DNA of 64,000 bases from Sphingopyxis sp. OPL5 (GCF_003797775.2 NZ_CP060725.1:2970001-3034000); one strand, 5' to 3'; positions 8,278-16,358 are shown, counted from the stretch's first letter. A program made the numbers and translations. Notes: generated by a model not told the origin, from the sequence alone.

Positions 8278-8874
8278 TCAGGCCGCCTGCTTGAGGTCGG
8301 CGATCGACGCGGTCGCGCGGGCTATCGCTTCGCCGTCCACCATCTGCTGGTCGGCGGCGATGATCTGGACGTCGGTGATGCCGACGAAGCCGAGCAGCTG
8401 GAGCATGTAGCGGCTCGCGAAATCATAATCGCTGCCGACCGGCACGCCGCCCGAGGCGACGACGAGATAGGCCTTCTTGCCCTTGAGCAGGCCTTCGGGA
8501 CCGGTCTCGGTGTAGCGGAAGGTGCGACGGGCGCGGGCGATCAGGTCGACCCACGCCTTGAGCGCGGCGGGGATGCCGAAATTATAGACCGGCACGCCGA
8601 TAACGATCGTGTCGGCGGCTTCGAGTTCGGCGATCAGCTCGTCCGAAAGCGCGAGTGCGGCGCGTTGGTCGTCGTTGCGCTCGGCATCGTCGGTGAAATT
8701 GGCGCCGACCCAGTTTTCGGTCAGCAGCGCCGGCGGGGTGAGCGCGAGGTCGCGCTGGGTGACCGCGGCGCCATAGCCCTGTTCGACAAGGCGGGCGACG
8801 AGCTGGTCGGTGAGTTGGCGGGTGGTCGAACCGCTGTTGCGGGCCGAGGCATCGATGCGAAGAATATGGGACAT
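8278..8874 (-). CDS. azoR: FMN-dependent NADH:quinone / azo oxidoreductase
   Basis: A 198-residue flavodoxin-fold enzyme of the AzoR (AcpD) family that reduces quinones and azo bonds in two two-electron steps using NADH. Diagnostic features are the N-terminal phosphate-binding loop DASARNSGSTTR, the FMN-binding VPVYNFGIPAALKAWVD near residue 95 and ASGGVPVGSDYDFASRYM near 140. The gene lies downstream of pirin and is preceded by two strong stem-loops. A LysR regulator is divergent to the operon, the usual arrangement for electrophile- or quinone-responsive azoreductases. Confidence 0.93.
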   Translation of the reverse strand: MSHILRIDASARNSGSTTRQLTDQLVARLVEQGYGAAVTQRDLALTPPALLTENWVGANFTDDAERNDDQRAALALSDELIAELEAADTIVIGVPVYNFGIPAALKAWVDLIARARRTFRYTETGPEGLLKGKKAYLVVASGGVPVGSDYDFASRYMLQLLGFVGITDVQIIAADQQMVDGEAIARATASIADLKQAA

Positions 8875-8912
8875 GATTTTACTCCTTGGACTGGAACATT
8901 GGGAAGAAGGGG

Positions 8913-8954
8913 GTGCCGCGAGTTCATTTACCGGGGGAGGGGAACTCGCGGCAC
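8913..8954 (-). promoter_or_regulatory. Stem-loop in azoR leader
   Basis: A perfect 13-bp stem: GTGCCGCGAGTTC (8913-8925) pairs with GAACTCGCGGCAC (8942-8954) around a 16-nt loop. It lies about 40 nt upstream of the azoR start in the pirin-azoR gap. There is no following T-run, so it is more likely an mRNA stabiliser, processing site or attenuator than a terminator. Confidence 0.6.
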
Positions 8955-8959
8955 AGGGG

Positions 8960-8990
8960 GGGCCGCCGCCAGGGGGAGAGGCGGCGGCCC
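8960..8990 (-). promoter_or_regulatory. Second stem-loop between pirin and azoR
   Basis: A perfect 11-bp G+C stem: GGGCCGCCGCC (8960-8970) pairs with GGCGGCGGCCC (8980-8990) around a 9-nt loop. It lies directly after the pirin stop codon. No T-run follows on the minus strand, so full termination is doubtful; it may set the pirin:azoR mRNA ratio. Confidence 0.6.
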
Positions 8991-8999
8991 GGGGCTTCG

Positions 9000-9695
9000 T
9001 TACAGGCTGTCGACCAGCACCAGTTCGGCGTCGTCGATCGCCTCGACCTCGATCGTGCCGACATCGCGCAGCGCGATGCCGTCGCGGGGATCGGCGTCCT
9101 CGCCATTGACGCGGATGCGACCCTTGGCGGCGACGAGATAGGCGTGGCGCCCGGCTTCGAGGTCGTAGGAGACCGTCTCGCCGGCGTTCACCGTTGCCGC
9201 CGCCACCCGGGCGTCGGCGCGGATCGGCAAAGCGTCATCGCCTTCGATGCCGCTGGCGAGCGTCACGAACTGGCCGGACCGATCGGCCTGCGGGAACTGG
9301 CGCGCGCCCCAGCCGGGGTTGCCACCGGCGCGGTCGGGCATGATCCAGATCTGGAACAGCGTGGTCTGCTCGTCCTCGAGGTTGAACTCGCTGTGCGTCA
9401 CGCCGGTGCCGGCGCTCATCACCTGGACATCGCCCGCCGCGGTACGGCCGGTGTTGCCCATCGAGTCGCGGTGGGTGATCGCGCCGCTGCGGACATAGGT
9501 GATGATTTCCATGTCGCGGTGCGGGTGCGGGGGGAACCCTGCCTGCGCCGCGATGGCATCGTCGTTCCACACGCGCAGCGCGCCCCAGCCCATGCGTTTC
9601 GGGTCATGGTAGTTCGCGAAGGAGAAATGGTGGCGGGCGTCGAGCCAGCCATGGTCGGCGTGGCCGAGGCTGTCGAATTTGCGAATGTCGATCAT
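9000..9695 (-). CDS. Pirin family protein
   Basis: A 231-residue bicupin of the pirin family. The N-terminal metal-binding cupin has the signature PHPHRDMEIITYVRSGAI (residues 54-71) and the later TGVTHSEFN, giving the usual His-His-His-Glu iron site. Bacterial pirins include quercetinase-like enzymes and redox-sensing regulators. The start is ATG 9695 (MIDIRKFDSLGHADHGWLD), the conserved family N-terminus. It heads an operon with azoreductase and a LigB dioxygenase and is divergent from a LysR gene. Confidence 0.92.
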   Translation of the reverse strand: MIDIRKFDSLGHADHGWLDARHHFSFANYHDPKRMGWGALRVWNDDAIAAQAGFPPHPHRDMEIITYVRSGAITHRDSMGNTGRTAAGDVQVMSAGTGVTHSEFNLEDEQTTLFQIWIMPDRAGGNPGWGARQFPQADRSGQFVTLASGIEGDDALPIRADARVAAATVNAGETVSYDLEAGRHAYLVAAKGRIRVNGEDADPRDGIALRDVGTIEVEAIDDAELVLVDSL

Positions 9696-9785
9696 GGCGT
9701 CGTCCTTTCGTTCGGGCCTGCGGCGGGTGCCGGGGGCCGTCTTGTTGAAGCCAAGATAGCGATTGGGATTGTTTCTAAAATAGCG

Positions 9786-9809
9786 TAGATGGAAATCTAT
9801 CGTTTCCAT
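9786..9809. promoter_or_regulatory. Overlapping palindromes, candidate LysR operator
   Basis: Two overlapping inverted repeats lie 90-115 nt upstream of pirin: TAGAT-GGAA-ATCTA (9786-9799) and ATGGAAA-N7-TTTCCAT (9789-9809). Position and symmetry fit the binding site of the divergent LysR protein. The link is inferred from context only. Confidence 0.5.
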
Positions 9810-9815
9810 TTTTGA

Positions 9816-9904
9816 CCTCGTCATTGCGAGGAGCCGGAGGCGACGCGGCAATCCAGAGTGTGCGTAATCCGCCCTGGATTGCTTCGCTTCGCTCGCAATG
9901 ACGG
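9816..9904. repeat. Dispersed palindromic repeat, family B, copy 1
   Basis: About 89 nt with inverted ends CCTCGTCATTGCGAG / CTCGCAATGACG and inner arms GGCAATCCAGAG / CTGGATTGC. It is very similar to 25655-25736 and 48171-48257. This copy separates the candidate operator at 9786-9809 from the lysR-type gene. Confidence 0.82.
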
Positions 9905-9948
9905 GGCAACAGGTGGCGACCATGGGCAGGCAATAGAGGACGAAGAGA

Positions 9949-10908
9949 ATGGCGCTTCCCGATTATGAAGGCTGGGCCTGTTTCGCCGCCGTCGCCGACA
10001 GCGGCAGCTTTACCGCCGCCGCGACGACGCTCGGCCTGTCGAAGGCGAGCGTGTCGAAGGCGGTGACCCGGCTCGAGGCATCGCTCGGCATCGCCTTGCT
10101 CCACCGCAGTTCGCGCACGGTGACTGTCTCGACCGCCGGCGCCGGGCTGCTCGGCGAGGCGCATGCGATGGTCGCGGCGGCGACCACGGCGACCGAGGCG
10201 GCGCGCGGCGACCGCAACGACCTGGCCGGTCCGATCCGCCTCGCCGCGCCGATGAGCTTCGGGATCAAGGTGCTCGGCCGCCCGCTCGCGACCTTCCTCG
10301 AAATGCACCCCGCGGTCGAGATCGAGGTGATGCTGAGCGATGCGCGCCATGATGTCGTCGCCGAGGGGATCGACCTGGCGTTGCGCATCGCGAGCATGGA
10401 GGATTCGAGCCTGCTCGCGCGCACCATCGCGCCGGTCGCGGGATCGGTGATCGCGAGCCCGGCCTATCTGGAAAAACAGGGCACCCCGCGCCACCCGCTC
10501 GACCTCGGCCGCCACCGGCTGATCGGATACGGCCACCGCGAACGCGCGATGCCGCTGCGGTTCCACCGCGACGGCGAAGAGGCGACGGTGATCCCGACCG
10601 GGCCGCTCTTTACCAACAATGGCGACATCATGATCCCGCTGTTGATCGCCGGTGGCGGCATCGCGGTGCTTCCCGATTTCATCGCCGAGGAGGCGCTGGT
10701 GAAGGGCGAGGTCGTCCGCATCCTCACCGACTGGTCGCTGCCGCAATCCTATCTTCACCTTCTTTCGCCACCATCGCGGCTGCGCCCGGCGCGGGTCAAG
10801 GCGTTGTCGGACCATCTGGTCGACACGCTCAAGCGCTCCTGCACCGGTGCGCATGCGCAGCATCTAATGCTCGCTTCGGGGCGTTCGGGACCCGAAACTG
10901 TGGCATGA
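9949..10908 (+). CDS. LysR-family transcriptional regulator
   Basis: A 319-residue LTTR. The N-terminal winged helix-turn-helix (residues 5-65, with ADSGSFTAAATTLGLSKASVSKAVTRLE) is followed by a two-lobed effector-binding domain (residues 90-300). The family usually binds upstream of a divergent operon and activates it when a co-inducer is present. Here the divergent operon encodes pirin, azoreductase and a ring-cleavage dioxygenase, so a quinone or phenolic inducer is plausible. The ATG start is preceded by GAGGACGAAGAG. Confidence 0.92.
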   Translation: MALPDYEGWACFAAVADSGSFTAAATTLGLSKASVSKAVTRLEASLGIALLHRSSRTVTVSTAGAGLLGEAHAMVAAATTATEAARGDRNDLAGPIRLAAPMSFGIKVLGRPLATFLEMHPAVEIEVMLSDARHDVVAEGIDLALRIASMEDSSLLARTIAPVAGSVIASPAYLEKQGTPRHPLDLGRHRLIGYGHRERAMPLRFHRDGEEATVIPTGPLFTNNGDIMIPLLIAGGGIAVLPDFIAEEALVKGEVVRILTDWSLPQSYLHLLSPPSRLRPARVKALSDHLVDTLKRSCTGAHAQHLMLASGRSGPETVA

Positions 10909-10917
10909 ATGCCTCGC

Positions 10918-10981
10918 GACTCGTGGATTCCTGCGGGTTAAATCAAAATTAACCTTTTCCCTTCATTGCTTTCATGGTTAA
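10918..10981 (+). promoter_or_regulatory. ctrA promoter: two GANTC sites and CtrA boxes
   Basis: The spacer upstream of ctrA carries GACTC (10918-10922) and GATTC (10926-10930), both CcrM methylation sites. It then has an exact TTAA-N7-TTAA CtrA box (10938-10952) and the 8-mer ATGGTTAA (10974-10981), the complement of TTAACCAT. The layout recalls Caulobacter ctrA, where methylation state and CtrA~P autoregulation act on two promoters. The match is direct; regulation is inferred. Confidence 0.75.
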
Positions 10982-11083
10982 TGTTCCGGCAGTCCCGCAA
11001 CAGGGGTTCGGTCGGTGACATCACGCAGGTGATCAAGCGGACGGGTCGCGGGGTCATCGTGGGAAACAGTCAAGGGGTGCCCA

Positions 11084-11791
11084 ATGCGCGTATTGCTGAT
11101 CGAGGACGAGCCGACGACCGCCAAGGCGATCGACACGATGCTCACGACCGAAGGCTTCAACGTCTATTCCACCGATCTGGGGGAAGAGGGCCTGGATCTG
11201 GGCAAGCTCTATGATTACGACATCATCCTGCTCGACCTGAACCTGCCCGACATGCACGGCTATGACGTGCTGAAAAAGCTCCGCACCGCCAAGGTGCAGA
11301 CGCCGGTGCTGATCCTGTCGGGCATTTCCGAAATGGATTCGAAGGTACGCTCGTTCGGCTTCGGTGCCGACGATTATGTCACCAAGCCGTTCCACCGCGA
11401 CGAACTGGTCGCCCGCATCCATGCGGTCGTCCGCCGTTCGAAAGGCCACAGCCAGAGCGTCATCAAGACCGGCAAGCTGGCGGTCAATCTCGACACCAAG
11501 ACGGTCGAAGTCGACAGCACCCGCGTCCATCTGACCGGCAAGGAATATCAGATGCTCGAGCTGCTCAGCTTGCGCAAGGGCACGACGCTGACCAAGGAAA
11601 TGTTCCTGAACCATCTTTATGGCGGCATGGACGAACCCGAACTCAAGATCATCGACGTCTTCATCTGCAAGCTGCGCAAGAAACTCGCGCTCGCGTGCGG
11701 CGGCGAAAACTACATCGAGACCGTCTGGGGCCGCGGCTATGTGCTGCGCGACATCGACGAAGAAGGCAATGAAGTGCGCCGCGTCGCCTGA
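11084..11791 (+). CDS. ctrA: Cell-cycle response regulator CtrA
   Basis: A 235-residue OmpR-type response regulator. The receiver domain (residues 1-115) has the acidic pocket Glu7/Asp8, phosphoacceptor Asp51 (ILLDLNLPD) and switch Lys near 101 (TKPF). The winged-helix DNA-binding domain follows (residues 125-228), with [23 protein letters not shown] and GRGYVLRD. Near-total agreement with Caulobacter CtrA motifs makes the call firm. CtrA controls replication, division and motility genes in Alphaproteobacteria. The C-terminus ends in Val-Ala, resembling the hydrophobic ClpXP degron. The gene appears to be monocistronic, with its own promoter elements and terminator. Confidence 0.96.
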   Translation: MRVLLIEDEPTTAKAIDTMLTTEGFNVYSTDLGEEGLDLGKLYDYDIILLDLNLPDMHGYDVLKKLRTAKVQTPVLILSGISEMDSKVRSFGFGADDYVTKPFHRDELVARIHAVVRRSKGHSQSVIKTGKLAVNLDTKTVEVDSTRVHLTGKEYQMLELLSLRKGTTLTKEMFLNHLYGGMDEPELKIIDVFICKLRKKLALACGGENYIETVWGRGYVLRDIDEEGNEVRRVA

Positions 11792-11831
11792 CGCGCAGCG
11801 CCTTTTTTCATAGCAGGTTTACACGGGGGAC

Positions 11832-11860
11832 CCGGCGCGGAGCGATCCGCGCCGGTTTTC
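11832..11860 (+). terminator. Rho-independent terminator of ctrA
   Basis: A perfect 10-bp stem CCGGCGCGGA / TCCGCGCCGG (11832-11841 with 11846-11855) has a GCGA loop and is followed by TTTTCCGTTTT. It lies 41 nt after the ctrA stop. Confidence 0.8.
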
Positions 11861-11910
11861 CGTTTTGCCGTCTGCAGGTCGGCTTTGGGTGGAAAGCGGG
11901 CATTCCCTAA

Positions 11911-12056
11911 ATCCTCCCTGTCGCGAAGCGATGGGGAGGTGGCAGCTCGCAGGGCTGACGGAGGGGCCGACGCCGTAGGCGTCGCGCGACCTCGCGGCCC
12001 CTCCACCACCGCTTCGCGGCGGTCCCCCTCCCCATGGCTTCGCCACAGGGAGGATT
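11911..12056. repeat. Dispersed palindromic repeat, family A, copy 2
   Basis: About 146 nt with the same inverted ends and nested arms as the copies at 970-1106 and 46045-46180. It lies between the ctrA terminator and the 3' end of a PilZ gene. The central segment (GACGCCGTAGGCGTC) forms its own small palindrome and is the variable part. Confidence 0.82.
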
Positions 12057-12086
12057 TATATGTCCCCTTTCGCCCGAAAACGGGCG

Positions 12087-12533
12087 TTACCGCCGCGCGC
12101 GCCAGTCGCTCATGTACGGATTGCCCGGCGACGCGGCGCCGAGCGACAGGCCGGGGCGCTTCGCAACGTCCTTCGGCGGCGGGATGATACGAAATTCGAC
12201 GCTGCGGTCGGCCGAGGGGACGCCGCCGCCATGTGCCGCACGCAGCTGGTCGAGGCGAATTTCCTCGTCGGTTTCGATCCCGAAACGCTGATCGACGACC
12301 CAGCGCACCGTCCCCATCATCGCCCTGTGGCCCGGCAAATGGACGGTGAGCCGTTCGCCGCGCGCCAGGCAATGCGGCGCCTGGCCGCCGATGCCGGTCT
12401 GCGACACATTGCGCACGGTCACGTCGAAGCGGCCGAACCGGTCGGATTCGAGCGCGGCCTTCACCAGCCGCGACTGGCGCGGCTGCCGTTTTTCGGCGCT
12501 TTCGGAAGCAGATTGTTCCTCGTCGTGCGACAT
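12087..12533 (-). CDS. PilZ-domain protein with extended C-terminus
   Basis: A 148-residue protein with a PilZ-like core at about residues 17-100: a QPRQSRLVKAALE region, VRNVSQTGIGGQ (the N-x-S-x-x-G half of the motif) and GTVRWVVDQRFGIETDEEI. A proline-rich tail of about 45 residues follows. It may bind cyclic di-GMP, though the arginine motif is imperfect. It is convergent to ctrA across repeat A. The N-terminus is acidic and probably disordered. Confidence 0.8.
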   Translation of the reverse strand: MSHDEEQSASESAEKRQPRQSRLVKAALESDRFGRFDVTVRNVSQTGIGGQAPHCLARGERLTVHLPGHRAMMGTVRWVVDQRFGIETDEEIRLDQLRAAHGGGVPSADRSVEFRIIPPPKDVAKRPGLSLGAASPGNPYMSDWRARR

Positions 12534-12643
12534 GGGCGACCCAAATCATGCCGCCGGATCCCACTCCGGGCAGCGATTTTGGTCCCATCGCTGCCTATAG
12601 CACCGGATGGTAAATAATCGGCTAGCGCGGGCGTCGGCTCACC

Positions 12644-13966
12644 CTATTTTTGCGGTGGCAGACCGCCAAACGTGACGATGCTTTCGGCACCGCCCGACGA
12701 CACCGCCGACACGCCGAAAAAATGGTCGTCGATCTGCACGCCTTTGAGCAGGATTTCGCCGCCGGCGTCGGCCTGAACCAGTTTCGAATCGGTCCAGCCG
12801 CTCTTGTCGGCGCGGCGCCAGTGGATGCGATAGGCGGCCGCATCCTTGACCGGCGTCCAGGCGACTTTCGTGTCCGAACTCACCGCGCCGTCGATGCTGA
12901 CGCTGGCCGGAGCGGGCGGCGCGTCGGCGAGGGTGCGCGCCAGCGCGACGTTGAGCGCGGTGACGCGGGCGAGATAGGGGAAGTCCATCTCGTCGACCGT
13001 ATCGCCATATTTGCGGCCGTTCTCGGTGCGCAGATCCTGGTGCTGGTGGTCGTAATCCTCGACCCCGACGGTGAAGCGGATCGCCGGATAGCCGAGTTCG
13101 AGCGACGGCAGATGGTCGCCGCCGCGGCGGAAACGGTCGGGGCGGCGCACCGCGAGCACCTCCAGCCCGATCGCCGGATTCGCTTCGCCCGCCCGGATTG
13201 CCGCCTTGGCGAGCGAGCGCGACGGACCGTCGTCCTCGCCACCGATGCCGCGCCGTGCAAGCTGTGCCGCCAGATCCTCCGACGCGCGGATGCCCTCGCT
13301 GAACACGCGCACCCGGCCGTCGACGATCGTGCCGTCGAGCCCGTGGGTGCCGCCGACGATGTCGTTGTTAAGCATCGCCGCGACCTGCCACTTCTCGGTC
13401 TGCGCGTGCCGCGCGAGCAGCTTGCCGCCCCACAGCCCCTGCTCCTCGCCCGACAGCAGCGCATAGACGATCGTCGCGCGGTGCTTGTCCTTCGACAGCA
13501 GCCGCGCCGCCTCGATCACCAGTGCGGTGCCCGACGCGTCGTCGTTGGCGCCGGGGGCGTCGGCGGTGAAGTTCATCGGGTCGGTGACGCGGCTGTCGAT
13601 ATGGCCCGCGATCATGATGACATGCGCCGGGTCGCCGGTGCCTTTCTGGATCGCGAGGATATTTTCGACGATCACCCCGTCGGGTGCGCGCGGGCCTTCG
13701 AAGCGGTCGCTGATTCGCGACACCGTCAGGCAGCCGCCGCAGGCCTTGGAAATGCGCTCGAACTCGGCGGCGCCCCAATTGCGCGCGGCGCCGATGCCGC
13801 GCTTCGGATCGGTCGCCGATGACAATGTGTGGCGGGTGCCGAAGGCGACGAGCTTCTCGACATCGGCTTTCAGCCGCGCGGGGTCGGCGGCAGGGGTGTC
13901 ATCCTTCGCGAGGGCGGGGGTGGCTGCGGTCAGCAGCAGCGCGGTGAACAGGCTGTGTTTGATCAT
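12644..13966 (-). CDS. Exported M28-family aminopeptidase
   Basis: A 440-residue secreted zinc aminopeptidase. A signal peptide (MIKHSLFTALLLTAATPALA) is followed by a linker and the M28 catalytic domain (residues 100-345). Metal-ligand motifs in order are IMIAGHIDS, GANDDASG and LLSGEEQGLWG, with a later HQHQD. Residues 365-440 look like a fibronectin-III-type module (VAWTPVKDAAAYRIHWRR). The pair resembles bacterial aminopeptidases that process peptides outside the cytoplasm. It is one of several exported peptidases in this window. Confidence 0.9.
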   Translation of the reverse strand: MIKHSLFTALLLTAATPALAKDDTPAADPARLKADVEKLVAFGTRHTLSSATDPKRGIGAARNWGAAEFERISKACGGCLTVSRISDRFEGPRAPDGVIVENILAIQKGTGDPAHVIMIAGHIDSRVTDPMNFTADAPGANDDASGTALVIEAARLLSKDKHRATIVYALLSGEEQGLWGGKLLARHAQTEKWQVAAMLNNDIVGGTHGLDGTIVDGRVRVFSEGIRASEDLAAQLARRGIGGEDDGPSRSLAKAAIRAGEANPAIGLEVLAVRRPDRFRRGGDHLPSLELGYPAIRFTVGVEDYDHQHQDLRTENGRKYGDTVDEMDFPYLARVTALNVALARTLADAPPAPASVSIDGAVSSDTKVAWTPVKDAAAYRIHWRRADKSGWTDSKLVQADAGGEILLKGVQIDDHFFGVSAVSSGGAESIVTFGGLPPQK

Positions 13967-13991
13967 GCCGCTTCATGCGGCTTGGCGCGGA

Positions 13992-14025
13992 CAAAGAAAA
14001 GCCCCTCCCCCGGAAGGGAGGGGCT
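13992..14025 (-). terminator. Rho-independent terminator of the 14.0-14.6 kb gene
   Basis: On the minus strand, a perfect 10-bp stem AGCCCCTCCC / GGGAGGGGCT (14000-14009 with 14016-14025) is followed by TTTTCTTTG. It lies 9 nt downstream of the stop of the 14034-14585 gene. Confidence 0.85.
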
Positions 14026-14033
14026 CAAGGAGC

Positions 14034-14585
14034 TTAGCGCAGGCCCGAAAATTTGATGTCCTGCACGCGGCCATAACGGATGTCGCAGCTGAACTTGCCC
14101 TGGTCGTAATAGCCGCCGCGGCCCCAGCGACCGCCGTAGCCGTCGCGGACGACGACGCGGCCCTTGACCTTATAGCCGTCGCGCTTGCGGTCGATGCTGG
14201 TCACCTGGGTGACGTCGGTGTTGCCATAACGGCGGCTGCCGCGCTCGACCGCGTTGACGCACTGGTTCACCGCGCTGCGGCTGTTGCCATAGCGGCCATA
14301 GTCATAGCCATAGCCGTAGCGGGCATCGTCGTAGCGGCCACCGCCGCGATAGCGATCGTCATAACGGCGGTCGTAGCGACCGTCGCGGTCGTAGCGGTCG
14401 TTGTCGCCGCTCGACAGGATCGCGGCGAGGCCGCCGAGGACGACGGCGCCGGCGATCACTTCGCCCGCGCTGATCCCGTCGCCGTCGCGATCGCGGTCGC
14501 GGGCCAGTGCGGGGGTGCTGCCGAGCAACATTGCGCCGGCGGTGGCCGCACCAACTGCGGCCTTGGTCAATTTGGTCATAGCCAT
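14034..14585 (-). CDS. Exported Arg/Tyr/Gly-rich protein
   Basis: A 183-residue secreted protein of unknown function. A signal peptide (cleavage after ALA near residue 28) is followed by a DRDRDGDG stretch. A short hydrophobic helix ISAGEVIAGAVVLGGLAAIL comes next, then a low-complexity segment rich in Arg, Tyr, Asp and Gly (residues 60-105). A folded C-terminal domain (residues 105-183) has two cysteines (QCVNAVE and FSCDIRYG) that may pair. The layout matches the adjacent 14779-15309 gene, so the two are probably diverged tandem duplicates. It has its own terminator. Confidence 0.75.
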   Translation of the reverse strand: MAMTKLTKAAVGAATAGAMLLGSTPALARDRDRDGDGISAGEVIAGAVVLGGLAAILSSGDNDRYDRDGRYDRRYDDRYRGGGRYDDARYGYGYDYGRYGNSRSAVNQCVNAVERGSRRYGNTDVTQVTSIDRKRDGYKVKGRVVVRDGYGGRWGRGGYYDQGKFSCDIRYGRVQDIKFSGLR

Positions 14586-14724
14586 GGTTCGGTCTCCTTC
14601 AACGCAGGGGGCAGAGTTCGCCGCCTGTTGATGCCGGTATAGAAGGAGGGGGGTGTCGCGGGTCTGAACCCGCCGCTTATCTGGGGTTCAGACTTGGTTT
14701 AGCGGGGGTTCAGCTTCAAAAGCG

Positions 14725-14758
14725 AAGGGCCGCGCCACCCTTGGGTGACGCGGCCCTT
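14725..14758 (-). terminator. Stem-loop terminator of the 14.8-15.3 kb gene
   Basis: A 16-bp stem (one G-U pair) between 14725-14740 and 14743-14758, with CGCTTTT following on the minus strand. It lies about 20 nt downstream of the stop of the 14779-15309 gene. Confidence 0.7.
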
Positions 14759-14778
14759 TGCGAACGCGGTGGGGGCGA

Positions 14779-15309
14779 TCAGCCGCCGAAGTTGACGTCG
14801 ACCACGCGGCCGCCGCGATAGCTGCACCCGAAGCTGCGGACCTCGCCGCTGGCGTACGAGGCGGTGCCGGTGACATACCAGCCGCCATTGTTCGGCTCGG
14901 TGCCGTCGACGCGGTCGACGCGGGCGTCGTCGCCCATTTCGGCCTCGACCGCCCAGCTGCACGCGTCGGCGGCGCGCGCCTCGGCCTCGCCGCGGCCATA
15001 GGCGCCGGTGGACGGGTCGCTGTCGGCGTCGGGTTGGTAGCGCGGCACTTCGCGATACTGGTCGTTCGGATAGGGCGGGTCGTAGCGCGGCTCGCGGCGC
15101 TGGTCCTTGTCCTTGCTCGCGGCGCTAGCGATCGCGGCGATCGCGCCGATGACGAACAGGCCGCCGAGCACTTCGCCGGTGCTGATGTTGTCGCGGTCGC
15201 GATGGCCCCAGCCGCCATGGCGCCCGCGCGCCTCGGCGGGAACGGCGCTCAGCCCGACCGAGGTGATGACGACCGCGGCGGCGGCGGCGATATTGGCAAT
15301 CTTACGCAT
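14779..15309 (-). CDS. Exported protein, diverged tandem paralogue
   Basis: A 176-residue secreted protein of unknown function. The start ATG at 15309 opens a signal peptide (MRKIANIAAAAAVVITSVGLSAVPAEA). Then come a His/Arg/Gly segment and the hydrophobic ISTGEVLGGLFVIGAIAAIAS. A Pro/Tyr/Asp-rich linker leads to a C-terminal domain with two cysteines (ACSWAVE and FGCSYRGGRVVDVNF). Order and spacing match the neighbouring 14034-14585 product. An own terminator suggests independent transcription. Confidence 0.75.
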   Translation of the reverse strand: MRKIANIAAAAAVVITSVGLSAVPAEARGRHGGWGHRDRDNISTGEVLGGLFVIGAIAAIASAASKDKDQRREPRYDPPYPNDQYREVPRYQPDADSDPSTGAYGRGEAEARAADACSWAVEAEMGDDARVDRVDGTEPNNGGWYVTGTASYASGEVRSFGCSYRGGRVVDVNFGG

Positions 15310-15432
15310 CGAGGATTCCTTCCCCAAGCGCGGACATCGCCCATCGCGGTCCGCCATCGTCGCGCAATAGGACCAGGATGCTTTCGCGCCGCTGAACCGG
15401 TGTTCGGGCACGACGAAACGTTGCCGGACGGC

Positions 15433-15466
15433 AAAAGGCCCGCCGTCCCTGTCGGGAGGCGGGCCC
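15433..15466 (-). terminator. Stem-loop terminator of the glycine-zipper gene
   Basis: On the minus strand, GGCCCGCCTCCC pairs with GGGACGGCGGGCC (one bulge) and TTTTGC follows. It lies about 23 nt after the stop of the 15489-16358 gene. Confidence 0.75.
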
Positions 15467-15488
15467 TCTGCTCTTGCCGATCCGTGGT

Positions 15489-16358
15489 TCAGCAGGCGCA
15501 GCGCGGCTTCGGCCGGGGCTTCCACTTCTTCTTGGCGACATAGCGCTTCCGCACCGGGACATTTTCATAATAGGAGCGGGTGGTCGTCTCGACCCGCTCG
15601 GTCACCACCGGCGCGCCGGTGGTGATGATCGTCGTCACGACGACCCCCGGGGTGTAATAGCCATAGGGCGCGCCATAGCCCTGATAGCCGTAGCCGCCCT
15701 GTTGATAGACGGTCGTGCCGCCCTGGCCGTAATAGCCCTGCGGCGGATAGCCCCCGCCCTGCTGATAGGAACTGCGGCGGCTGTGCCATTCGTCGCAGCG
15801 CTTGCGGTCGGCGTCGCTGCCGATCGCGCCGCCGGCGACGGCGCCGAGCGCGCCACCGATCAGCGTGCCTTCGGTCCGGTTGCCGCGCCCGGCGATGCGA
15901 TTGCCGGCGATGCCCCCCACGACGCCGCCGACAACCGCACCGCCGACCGTGCCCCCCCGGCCACAGCGGCGATTCATTTCCTCGTCATAGCGCGCGTCGT
16001 ACCCGTCATAGCCGCCACGATTGTCATAATAGGGATCGTAAGCGGGCGGCGGCGCATAGCTGGTGCCCGCACCCTCGACCGTGCCTTCGTAGCGGCCGTC
16101 GTACCGGCGGCCGTCGGGCGCCTCATAGGTGCCGTTCCAGGTGCCCGTCCAGCGGCCCTCGGCGTCGTAGGTGCCGTTGACCTGGCGGTAATCGACTTCG
16201 CTCGGCACGCGGTCGGGATAACCGGTGTAGACGCGCGCGTCGGGCGCCGACGGCGCACCATAGTCGAGCCGCGGCGCGGGATCATGCCCAAAGGCGTGCG
16301 CCTGGCCCGCCAGCAGCAGCGATCCGGCGGCGAGCCCGAGAAGAATTGCGGTGCGCAT
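15489..16358 (-). CDS. Exported glycine-zipper protein
   Basis: A 289-residue envelope protein. A signal peptide (MRTAILLGLAAGSLLLAGQAHA) precedes a Tyr/Asp/Pro-rich region with short MORN-like repeats (YDAEGRWTGTW, YEAPDGRRYDG; residues 60-95). A glycine-zipper two-helix membrane segment follows (residues 130-180, GGAVVGGVVGGIAGNRIAG and GGALGAVAGGAIG). The tail is Gly/Tyr/Gln-rich and ends KPRPKPRCAC. Such zippers are common in outer-membrane-associated proteins. No specific function can be assigned. Confidence 0.8.
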   Translation of the reverse strand: MRTAILLGLAAGSLLLAGQAHAFGHDPAPRLDYGAPSAPDARVYTGYPDRVPSEVDYRQVNGTYDAEGRWTGTWNGTYEAPDGRRYDGRYEGTVEGAGTSYAPPPAYDPYYDNRGGYDGYDARYDEEMNRRCGRGGTVGGAVVGGVVGGIAGNRIAGRGNRTEGTLIGGALGAVAGGAIGSDADRKRCDEWHSRRSSYQQGGGYPPQGYYGQGGTTVYQQGGYGYQGYGAPYGYYTPGVVVTTIITTGAPVVTERVETTTRSYYENVPVRKRYVAKKKWKPRPKPRCAC

